This document shows, one piece after another, positions 14,214 to 19,956 of a DNA stretch of 19,956 nucleotides. This stretch comes from Patescibacteria group bacterium UBA1400. Its GTDB lineage: Bacteria > Patescibacteriota > Microgenomatia > UBA1400. Positions within the stretch are counted from its first letter, which is position 1; each line of letters begins with the position of its first letter. The DNA lies in NCBI GenBank assembly GCA_002305125.1, contig DBQG01000037.1, forward strand, positions 1 through 19,956, written 5' to 3'. The translations under genes and the position numbers were made by a program. The notes beneath the pieces were generated by a model. The model was not told the DNA's origin, did no database searches, and saw nothing but the letters and a program-made list of their open reading frames with translations.

Positions 14214-14239
14214 AAAAAGCCTACTTAAACTTAGTAGGC
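14214..14239 (-). promoter_or_regulatory. Terminator-like leader hairpin (possible attenuator)
   Basis: GCCTACT (14219-14225) and AGTAGGC (14233-14239) form a perfect 7-bp stem with a 7-nt loop. On the minus strand five T's follow it directly, and then the ribosome binding site of the DUF11-type gene. It sits inside the leader made from the promoter at 14282-14310, so it could attenuate transcription or stabilise the message. Confidence 0.55.
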
Positions 14240-14281
14240 AGGTATTTTTTATTTTTTAAAACTTTTAAATTTGTAAGTGGT

Positions 14282-14310
14282 ACTATAACATACAAAATCT
14301 TCTTTGTCAA
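14282..14310 (-). promoter_or_regulatory. Strong promoter of the DUF11-type gene
   Basis: TTGACA (14305-14310) is perfect. The 17-nt spacer ends in TGT, an extended -10 arrangement, and TATAGT (14282-14287) matches five of six -10 positions. It starts 25 bp after the sortase stop. The predicted start near 14275 gives a leader of about 74 nt. Confidence 0.8.
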
Positions 14311-14334
14311 GACTATAGGTTCTATATGCTATGC

Positions 14335-15066
14335 TCAGTTTGTCTCGCTCATTATTGGCTTGGCAAAAACTACAAGTCTTTTCCAAAAGGTTCCTGGAGG
14401 AAAACAGGTTTGCAAAATAAGCATGTCTTCATTTTGATGTTTATATATAGTATCAACTTCACTAGCAGAAACAACCTGTTTATCTTCAACGCTATAAATA
14501 TAATGCTTGCCATTAAATTCAACTTTAATTCTGTCTCCCTTTTCTAGGGTTTCCAGTTTAAAAAATAAAGCGTTAATATCTTTAACAAACCAAGGATAGT
14601 TAGTAGAGTGGCCAAAAATATAAACCATTTTTCCTTGTCCAGGAAAAGCTGTGCCAGCAGCATGGGCTACCCCCTCCTGCATGGCTTTAGAATATTCTTC
14701 TTCACTGCCAGGATTTACATTACGAATAACTGTGGCATTGGAAAGACCAATCTTATCAATAGAAATAAGGAAGTTCTCCTTTAAAGGTTTTATCTCTTTA
14801 GCCACAATTGGCTCAAAACCTTTTTGTTTTTCCTTTTGAAGATTAGCGGCTAAAAGAGGGCTTAAAAATAGCAAAAACCCAGCTAAAGAAGCTGTAAGCA
14901 TTAAAAAACCCAAAGCCTTTTTAAAGTTTAGCTTGACACTTTTTCTAGCTAAACCCGTTTGCTTTTGGATTTGAAAGTTACTTTTTTCCTGATACCAATT
15001 GGCATCAAAAATAGTTACTAACTTTCCTTCCTCAATGGTTTTAGATAAAAATCCTGTAATTATCAT
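14335..15066 (-). CDS. Sortase
   Basis: This membrane-bound transpeptidase joins LPxTG-like proteins to the cell wall. From the ATG at 15066 it has 243 aa: a basic cytoplasmic part, one membrane helix (about 52-75, FLMLTASLAGFLLFLSPLLAA) and an extracytoplasmic sortase barrel. The catalytic set is present: His153 in YIFGHSTNY, Cys221 in the LQTC motif (LILQTCFPPG) and Arg230 in WKRLVVFAKP. A TTG at 15111 would add 15 residues, MTFCGKIYPVV and onwards. I prefer the ATG because a -10-like TTAAAT ends 6 nt before it, which would give a leaderless message; neither start has a ribosome binding site. The next gene encodes an LPESG protein, its likely substrate. The subclass cannot be assigned with confidence. 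Confidence 0.9.
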   Translation of the reverse strand: MIITGFLSKTIEEGKLVTIFDANWYQEKSNFQIQKQTGLARKSVKLNFKKALGFLMLTASLAGFLLFLSPLLAANLQKEKQKGFEPIVAKEIKPLKENFLISIDKIGLSNATVIRNVNPGSEEEYSKAMQEGVAHAAGTAFPGQGKMVYIFGHSTNYPWFVKDINALFFKLETLEKGDRIKVEFNGKHYIYSVEDKQVVSASEVDTIYKHQNEDMLILQTCFPPGTFWKRLVVFAKPIMSETN

Positions 15067-15131
15067 ATCTATATTTAATACTACAGGATATATTTTACCA
15101 CAAAAAGTCAAAAAAAATAAAAAGGAGGCGA

Positions 15132-16487
15132 TTAATTTAAATACTTTAAAACTTGACGAAGATCATTTTCCTTTTCACCTATGATAGTTTTATAACCAAG
15201 TTTCTTTGCTTCTTTAACTCTTTTATCCATGAAAGACACCTTTCTTATTTCTCCAAGTAAGCCCACTTCACCAATACAAACAGCGTTTTTTGGTAAAGGT
15301 TTGTTTTTTAAAGAAGAAGCAATAGCAAGACAAAGACCTAAATCTATCGCTGGCTCCTGAAGTTTTAAGCCTCCCGCTACATTAACAAACACATCTTGCT
15401 GATATAGGGGCAGACTTAGTGTTTTTTGAAGCACAGCTGTTAAAACCTGAAGTTTTTTCTGATTTATACCTGAAGCAACTCTTCTAGGCATAGCCAGTTG
15501 GGTTGACACCACCAAAGCCTGTATTTCTACCAGCATTGGTCTTATTCCTTGAACACTGCAAATAACAGCAGAGCCAGGTTTGGGAACAGCTTGTTTGTCT
15601 TCTTGCAAAAAAAGGTCTGCAGGATTTAAAACATCCTTCATTCCTCTATCAGTCATTTGAAATACTCCCACCTCATCGGTAGGACCAAATCTATTTTTAC
15701 TAGTTCTTAAGATTCTGAAGTCATGCTGCCTATCACCTTCTAAATAAAGAACAGTATCCACCACATGCTCTAAAACTTTGGGCCCAGCAATAGCTCCTTC
15801 CTTTGTAACATGACCTATTAAGAATATAGGTATATTAGTTTTCTTAGCAATATTGAGTAAAATATTACTACATTCTCTAACCTGACCAACTGATCCTGCA
15901 GCACCGGTTAATCTTTGAGTCCAAAGTGTTTGAATAGAATCGATAATAATAAGCTTAGGGGGAATTTTTAAACTGGTAACGGTGGTAACAATGTTTTCGA
16001 TATTAGTTTCAGGTAAAAATTGTAAGTTTTGATTTCTTTTTTGCTTTTCTTTTAAAACCAGCCTTTCAATTCTTCTTTTAATTTGATGAGGCGATTCTTC
16101 ACCACAGACATATAAAATGTCCCTACCAATTTTACTATTATTATAAGTATTATTTATAGCAAGTTGAGTTAATAATGTACTCTTTCCTATACCTGGTTCT
16201 CCTGCCACTAAAACTACCGAACCCGGCACAATTCCTCCACCTAAAACCCGATCTAATTCTAAGATTTCGGTTTTATCTCTATGATGGGTTTTTGTTTTTA
16301 TCTGTCCTAAATTTAAAATTTTGACAATTTCTCCATTGTTTATTCCTGATTTTAATCCACTAACTTTTTGAGCTGGCGCTTCTTCCACAAAACTATTCCA
16401 TTGACCACATTCAAAACACTGTCCTTGCCATTTAAAACTTTTAGCGCCACAGCTTTGACAAACATAGTAAGTTTTAACTTTTACCAT
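15132..16487 (-). CDS. radA: DNA repair protein RadA (Sms)
   Basis: This 451-aa branch-migration ATPase works in homologous recombination. In order it has a four-Cys zinc finger (C10, C13, C24, C27), a RecA-like ATPase with Walker A GEPGIGKST (96-104), a Walker B region LIIIDSIQT (179-187) and the RadA-specific KNRFG motif (264-268). A C-terminal Lon-protease-like domain follows (about 300-451; VNVAGGLKLQEPAIDLGL, without proteolytic activity in this family). The length is typical. No ribosome binding site precedes the ATG. Instead an extended -10 box, TGTTAAAAT, ends exactly 6 nt before it, so the predicted first transcribed base is the A of ATG and the message should be leaderless. The sortase gene follows on the same strand. 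Confidence 0.97.
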   Translation of the reverse strand: MVKVKTYYVCQSCGAKSFKWQGQCFECGQWNSFVEEAPAQKVSGLKSGINNGEIVKILNLGQIKTKTHHRDKTEILELDRVLGGGIVPGSVVLVAGEPGIGKSTLLTQLAINNTYNNSKIGRDILYVCGEESPHQIKRRIERLVLKEKQKRNQNLQFLPETNIENIVTTVTSLKIPPKLIIIDSIQTLWTQRLTGAAGSVGQVRECSNILLNIAKKTNIPIFLIGHVTKEGAIAGPKVLEHVVDTVLYLEGDRQHDFRILRTSKNRFGPTDEVGVFQMTDRGMKDVLNPADLFLQEDKQAVPKPGSAVICSVQGIRPMLVEIQALVVSTQLAMPRRVASGINQKKLQVLTAVLQKTLSLPLYQQDVFVNVAGGLKLQEPAIDLGLCLAIASSLKNKPLPKNAVCIGEVGLLGEIRKVSFMDKRVKEAKKLGYKTIIGEKENDLRQVLKYLN

Positions 16488-16493
16488 TAACTA

Positions 16494-16502
16494 ATTTTAA
16501 CA
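16494..16502 (-). promoter_or_regulatory. Extended -10 promoter placing radA on a leaderless mRNA
   Basis: TG-T-TAAAAT on the minus strand (TAAAAT at 16494-16499) matches the extended -10 consensus with five of six -10 positions. It is followed by TAGTTA and then the radA ATG. The -35 position (TATTAG) is poor, which an extended -10 tolerates. Confidence 0.5.
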
Positions 16503-16544
16503 ATAAAAAAGAAAAACTAATAGTAGGTTATATGAAGGTTAAAA

Positions 16545-16697
16545 TTATTCTGATTCTTGATTTAAGCTAGCAAAATAGGCTTCCATTTCTTGCTCTACTT
16601 TTTCCCAGTTACCCTTTTCTTCCCTGATAGCTTTAAAAACCAGTCTAAAATCAATTAAAATTGTCTCATCATTAACTATCATACGCTGATTTGACAT
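16545..16697 (-). CDS. Small hypothetical protein (50 aa) between rpsA and radA
   Basis: This frame begins MSNQRMIVNDETILIDFR, continues through LVFKAIREEKGNWEKVEQEM and ends EAYFASLNQESE. Translation is well supported by AAGGAG with a 5-nt spacer to the ATG. It has no membrane helix and no Cys. It looks like a short strand-like part (MIVNDETILIDFRLVF) and one amphipathic, charged helix (about 21-46), the kind of fold seen in small adaptor or protein-binding proteins. The function is unknown. It lies 35 bp after the rpsA-like stop, with a hairpin between, and is probably co-transcribed with it. Base composition and codons match the neighbours, so it is resident. Confidence 0.75.
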   Translation of the reverse strand: MSNQRMIVNDETILIDFRLVFKAIREEKGNWEKVEQEMEAYFASLNQESE

Positions 16698-16708
16698 AAA
16701 ATCTCCTT

Positions 16709-16731
16709 TTTAACTTTTGTTATAAGTTAAA
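16709..16731 (-). promoter_or_regulatory. Hairpin between rpsA-like gene and the 50-aa gene
   Basis: TTTAACTT (16709-16716) and AAGTTAAA (16724-16731) form a perfect 8-bp AT stem with a 7-nt loop. It starts right after the upstream stop codon and ends against the AAGGAG of the 50-aa gene. It might tune initiation or protect the 3' end. It has no T tail and is not a normal terminator. Confidence 0.4.
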
Positions 16732-16732
16732 T

Positions 16733-17911
16733 TTATTTGTAGCCAACCGGTTTTTCTTTCAAAACCAATCCTAAACTCATTCTTCGCTTCTCTTCATCTA
16801 CAGACTCGACGTAAATATCAACTTCTTTTCCTATCTCCATAACTAAATCAGCAGGAATTTTGGAAATATGAACCAAACCTTCTACTCCCTCTTCAAGTTG
16901 GACAAAGGCTCCGAAAGAAGTAAGCTTAGTTACTTTACCCTTAGTTTTTTTATCTTTAGGGTACTTTTTAATTAAATCAAGCCAAGGATCAGGCGTTAAT
17001 TGTTTAACGGATAAGTTTAGTCTACTTGACTCATTATCTATTTCTAAAATTTTTACCTTTACCTTGTCTCCAACATTATAAATTCTATTCAAGTTATCTA
17101 CTTTTTCCCAGGAAATTTCTGAAATATGAACAAGCCCTTCCAAAAACATGTCATTTTCTATTTCCACTCTAACAAAAATACCAAAAGGCATAACTCCAGA
17201 AATTAAGCCTTCATAAACTTCACCTTTTTTAACCTTTTTAAGAGCTTTTTGCTTTTGAGCCAAAGCTGCGGCCTCAGAAACAGCTTTTTCAGAAAAAATA
17301 AGTCTGTTTTTTTCCCTATCAAGCTCTATAACCTTAACTTTAAAAACTTTATTTTGTAGATTTTCTATCTTACCTAAATATTGACTCCCAAACTGAGAAG
17401 CAGGAACAAAACCTCTTACTCCTAAAAATCTAGCAATCAAACCGCCTTTATTAACCTCTAAACCTCTTACCTCAACAACCTCTCCGGTTTCAAGATATTG
17501 ATCAAAAGTATCCCACTTATAATCCATGGCAGAATCTCTAATAGACAAAAGAATCTGACCTTTATCATTTTCAGGCGAAAGAACAATTGCCTTGATTTTT
17601 TCTCCCACCTCAAGGTTTTCAATAAATTCTGCAATTTCATCCAGTTCTTTACCTAAAATAATACCTTCTGTTTTAGCACCTATATCAACTAAAATAGCTT
17701 TTTTAGATATATCTGTAATTACCCCTTCTACCTCTTCACTTTTTTTAAGACCAGTAAATTTATAACCCGTAGTCTTAATCAACTCTTCCATTGTCTGAGG
17801 GTTTCTATTAGAAGTTTTAGTATTTTTTGTAGAAACTTTTACTTTACTTTTTTCTACCTTTTTTGAAGTTAAATTTTTTCTTTTAACTTTTTGCTTTACT
17901 TTTGCTGACAT
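16733..17911 (-). CDS. rpsA: Ribosomal protein S1-like protein, four S1 domains
   Basis: This 392-aa protein has a Lys/Thr/Ser-rich basic tail (1-45) followed by four OB-fold S1 RNA-binding domains at about 58-125, 141-209, 228-304 and 320-384. Domains 3 and 4 carry the most typical signature (FGIFVRVE...EGLVHISEIS and FGAFVQLEEGVEGLVHISKI). In bacteria, four- to six-domain S1 proteins hold mRNA on the 30S subunit and matter most for messages with weak or absent ribosome binding sites, which suits this genome. Domain 2 is the least typical. The ATG is preceded by GAGG about 10 nt upstream. An earlier ATG at 17915 is in another frame and stops after ten codons. A promoter with a perfect TATAAT lies about 40 bp upstream. 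Confidence 0.92.
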   Translation of the reverse strand: MSAKVKQKVKRKNLTSKKVEKSKVKVSTKNTKTSNRNPQTMEELIKTTGYKFTGLKKSEEVEGVITDISKKAILVDIGAKTEGIILGKELDEIAEFIENLEVGEKIKAIVLSPENDKGQILLSIRDSAMDYKWDTFDQYLETGEVVEVRGLEVNKGGLIARFLGVRGFVPASQFGSQYLGKIENLQNKVFKVKVIELDREKNRLIFSEKAVSEAAALAQKQKALKKVKKGEVYEGLISGVMPFGIFVRVEIENDMFLEGLVHISEISWEKVDNLNRIYNVGDKVKVKILEIDNESSRLNLSVKQLTPDPWLDLIKKYPKDKKTKGKVTKLTSFGAFVQLEEGVEGLVHISKIPADLVMEIGKEVDIYVESVDEEKRRMSLGLVLKEKPVGYK

Positions 17912-17945
17912 TCATTTATATCCTCACTTTCTTTGTTGTGACCTT

Positions 17946-17951
17946 ATTATA
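17946..17951 (-). promoter_or_regulatory. -10 box (TATAAT) of the rpsA-like gene
   Basis: This is a perfect TATAAT on the minus strand. The sequence 17 nt upstream (TGGTAA) is a poor -35 box. The predicted start near 17939 gives a leader of about 28 nt, which includes the GAGG site. It lies between the oxidoreductase stop (17982) and the rpsA-like ATG. Confidence 0.55.
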
Positions 17952-17981
17952 CAAAAAATGAAAACAATTTACCAGAAGTTG

Positions 17982-19364
17982 TTATTTGCCTTCTAAAATA
18001 GCTCTTGCTATTACCAAACCAGAAACTGAGGCATGAACCAAACCTCTCGTTAAACCAGCTCCATCTCCTGCCACAAATAAATTTTTAAGCTCAGTTTCTA
18101 AATTTTTATTTACTTTTATTCTTGAAGAATACAGCTTAATTTCTACTCCATAAAGAAGGGTTCCATTTCCCCAAATACCCGGAATTAACCTATCTAATGC
18201 CTGTAGTGTTTCTAAAATCCCAACTATATAACGATGGGGTAATACAAAACTTAAATCTCCGGGAACAGCAGATTTTAATGAAGGTTTAATAGAAGCCATA
18301 TCAATTCTTTTTTTAGTTGAACGTTGACCTAAAGCTAAATCTTTTAATCTTTGAACCATAATCCCACCCGATAAAATATTAGAGAGGTTAGCAATACTTT
18401 TAGTATATAAAATGGGATCTTTAAAAGGCTCTGTAAACTTATTGGAAACTAAAAGTGCGAAATTAGTAGTATTAGTTTTTTTATCTGCTAAACTATGACC
18501 ATTAACAGTCTTAACCGGAAAATCTCCTGTTAATTGCTCCATCGTTACCTCTCCATTAGGACATACACAAAAAGTTCTAACTTTATCTTTAAAAGTTTTA
18601 GTTTTAAAGTATACTTTAAGTTCATATAGAACTTTTGCTAAAGAATCAAATATATTACTAGGTATTTCAACTCTCACTCCCAAATCAACAGGATTACATT
18701 CAGTATGCAGTCCGTATTTTTTAGTCAGCTCAATTAACCAAGAAGAACCAGCTCTACCAGGAGCAATTACTACGGAATCAGCTTTAATTTTAATACCATT
18801 ATCCAATACAACTCCGTTAACTTTATTTTTTAAAACTAAAATGTCTTTAACCTTTGCATTGAATCTTATTTCAACTTTATCTTTTAGAAAAGCATAAATA
18901 TTTTGTAAAATTTTTACTCCACCATCAGAACCCATATGTCTTATCGGATAAGTTATCAACTTTAAATCTGCTTTTTTTGATTGCCTTTTTATTTTTTTAA
19001 TAGCCTTTGTATCTAAACCATAAACTTTTTCAGGAGCTCCAAACTTAAGCCAATATTGTTCTGATTCAAAAATTAAACGCTTAAAATCATTAGGCAATAA
19101 ATACTCTCCCAACCATCCCCCGACCTTTTTGGTAAATAATAATTTACCATCTGAAAAAGCTCCAGAACCACCCCATCCGGAAATTAAATTACAGGGCTGA
19201 CAACTTAAACAACCTTTTTTGTGTTGAAAACAATGTCTATTATTTAAACTTTTACCTTGCTCCAAAATAACTATTCTTTTATTAGATTCTAAAGCCATTT
19301 TTAGCGCGGTAAAGATACCAGCAGGGCCAGCACCAACTATAGCAACATCATATTTATTTTTCAT
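17982..19364 (-). CDS. FAD-dependent oxidoreductase (COG2509-type)
   Basis: From the ATG at 19364 this is a 460-aa flavoprotein. The N-terminal dinucleotide-binding fold has YDVAIVGAGPAG (G11, G13, G16) and the acidic end of strand 2 (VILEQG). A Cys cluster follows, C45-x6-C52-x2-C55-x2-C58, then GWGGSGAFSDGKL (63-75), and near the C-terminus LFVAGDGAGLTRG, which completes the FAD site. This pattern is that of the uncharacterised FAD-dependent dehydrogenase family COG2509, found in many anaerobes. The substrate is unknown and the Cys cluster could bind metal. A longer frame from 19421 adds a hydrophobic stretch but runs up to the 5S rRNA end, and the Rossmann fold begins right after the ATG used here. 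There is no ribosome binding site. A -10-like TAGTAT (19375-19380), 17 nt from TTGTTA, suggests a very short leader. Confidence 0.88.
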   Translation of the reverse strand: MKNKYDVAIVGAGPAGIFTALKMALESNKRIVILEQGKSLNNRHCFQHKKGCLSCQPCNLISGWGGSGAFSDGKLLFTKKVGGWLGEYLLPNDFKRLIFESEQYWLKFGAPEKVYGLDTKAIKKIKRQSKKADLKLITYPIRHMGSDGGVKILQNIYAFLKDKVEIRFNAKVKDILVLKNKVNGVVLDNGIKIKADSVVIAPGRAGSSWLIELTKKYGLHTECNPVDLGVRVEIPSNIFDSLAKVLYELKVYFKTKTFKDKVRTFCVCPNGEVTMEQLTGDFPVKTVNGHSLADKKTNTTNFALLVSNKFTEPFKDPILYTKSIANLSNILSGGIMVQRLKDLALGQRSTKKRIDMASIKPSLKSAVPGDLSFVLPHRYIVGILETLQALDRLIPGIWGNGTLLYGVEIKLYSSRIKVNKNLETELKNLFVAGDGAGLTRGLVHASVSGLVIARAILEGK

Positions 19365-19427
19365 GACAACTAAAATACTACACAAACTTAAAAAAAATAA
19401 CAAGGATGATAAAATACACACAAAAAA

Positions 19428-19545
19428 TCCCGGCTGTGGGGTATTTTCGCCATCCTGAGAAGGATTACTATCGTCCCTGCTGCCACCTTTTACGACTGAG
19501 TTCGGAATGGAATCAGGTAGAACGATGGCGCTTAAACAACCGGGA
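19428..19545 (-). rRNA. rrf: 5S ribosomal RNA
   Basis: The 118-nt minus-strand sequence closes with a 10-bp helix (TCCCGGTTGT with ACAGCCGGGA, one G-U). It holds the conserved CCATTCCGAACTCAG loop region and the GGCGAAAATACCCC side of helices IV/V. Six T's follow the last base, so the terminal helix and T run probably end the rRNA transcript. It lies about 40 bp downstream of the 23S end with no tRNA between. Confidence 0.95.
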
Positions 19546-19588
19546 AATTGTTTAGCTCTCTAAAAAGTGAATAGAAATAGCCGACCTC

Positions 19589-19956
19589 TAACAGTTACTC
19601 TTTCGATCTATTAGTACTGATTAGCTAAATATATTACTATACTTACACTTTCAGCCTATATACCTGGTAATCTTCCAGGGATCTTCATCTGGCAAAGCCA
19701 GAAAGGATACCTCATCTTAGGAATGGCTTCCCGCTTGAGATGCTTTCAGCGGTTATCCACAACCAATGTGACTACCCAGCTATGCGCTTGACAGCAACAA
19801 CTGGCACATCAGGGATTAGCTCATCCAGGTCCTCTCGTACTGTGGACGAATTCCTTCAAGTATCCTACGCCTACTGCGGATAGAGACCGAACTGTCTTAC
19901 GACGTTCTGAACCCAGCTCACGTAGGGTTTTAATGGGCGAACAGACCAACCCTTGG
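19589..19956 (-). rRNA. rrl: 23S ribosomal RNA, 3' end (partial)
   Basis: This holds the last 370 or so bases of 23S rRNA on the minus strand, continuing past the right edge. Universal landmarks are GAACGTCGTAAGACAGTTCGGTC, split here as GAACGTCGTAAGACAGTT then CGGTC, the sarcin-ricin loop AGTACGAGAGGACC, GCTGAAAGCATCT, and the terminal region with AGTACTAATAGATCGA. The exact 3' end is estimated by alignment from memory to the E. coli end and may be off by about 5 nt. Confidence 0.93.

Noticed and set aside
19365..19421. Longer oxidoreductase start at 19421 with a hydrophobic N-terminus
   Set aside because: It would begin 7 bp from the 5S rRNA end within its terminator region. The Rossmann fold starts right after the ATG at 19364, as is usual for the family.
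1..19956. CRISPR array, prophage or insertion sequence
   Set aside because: No regularly spaced direct repeats, no Cas, phage structural or transposase genes are present in any frame.

Overview
The window looks like chromosomal DNA from a small-genome bacterium of the Candidate Phyla Radiation (Patescibacteria), probably Microgenomates-like. The evidence is a K-, I-, L- and F-rich AT-rich genome (roughly one third GC by eye), a TPR protein of the type usually fused behind an O-antigen-ligase domain, a Rho with a Lys/Glu-rich N-terminal extension, a sortase next to a DUF11-type protein with an LPxSG-P sorting signal, and large GT-C/YfhO-like membrane proteins. The lineage is inferred; no search was run. 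All reading frames are full length under code 11.

Layout: one gene, cut by the left edge, reads on the + strand (TPR protein, 1-878). All other protein genes read on the - strand. From the right edge leftwards they are: the 3' end of 23S rRNA and 5S rRNA; an FAD-dependent oxidoreductase; a four-domain S1 protein; a 50-residue small protein; RadA; a sortase; a cell-wall-anchored DUF11-type protein; a two-gene GC-rich cassette; a five-gene surface-glycan operon (GT2, GT4, GT-C-like, YfhO/arabinofuranosyltransferase-like giant membrane protein, membrane-anchored GH3 hexosaminidase); a 704-bp gene-free stretch with promoters, hairpins and a candidate + strand small RNA; Rho; a LysM/M23 murein hydrolase; tRNA-Ala(CGC); and a small zinc-ribbon protein convergent with the TPR gene.

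Functional themes: cell-envelope work dominates (sortase plus substrate, glycan polymer synthesis, two wall hydrolases), mixed with information-processing genes (rRNA, S1, RadA, Rho). Three near-consensus promoters share one form: TTGACA, a 17-nt spacer with a TGn extension, and a -10 box. Some genes have strong AGGAGG-type ribosome binding sites (zinc ribbon, Rho, DUF11 protein, 50-aa protein, 199-aa cassette gene). Others, such as radA and perhaps the sortase and oxidoreductase, have none and may be leaderless.

The most unusual part is 12244-13500. A segment that is clearly richer in GC than its surroundings (about 12420-13290) carries two unrecognised genes in an operon. It is flanked by an 18-19-bp imperfect inverted repeat, by a multi-helix candidate RNA on its left and by a run of hairpins on its right. 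It looks like a transferred cassette. No recombinase is present, and an assembly chimera must be excluded.
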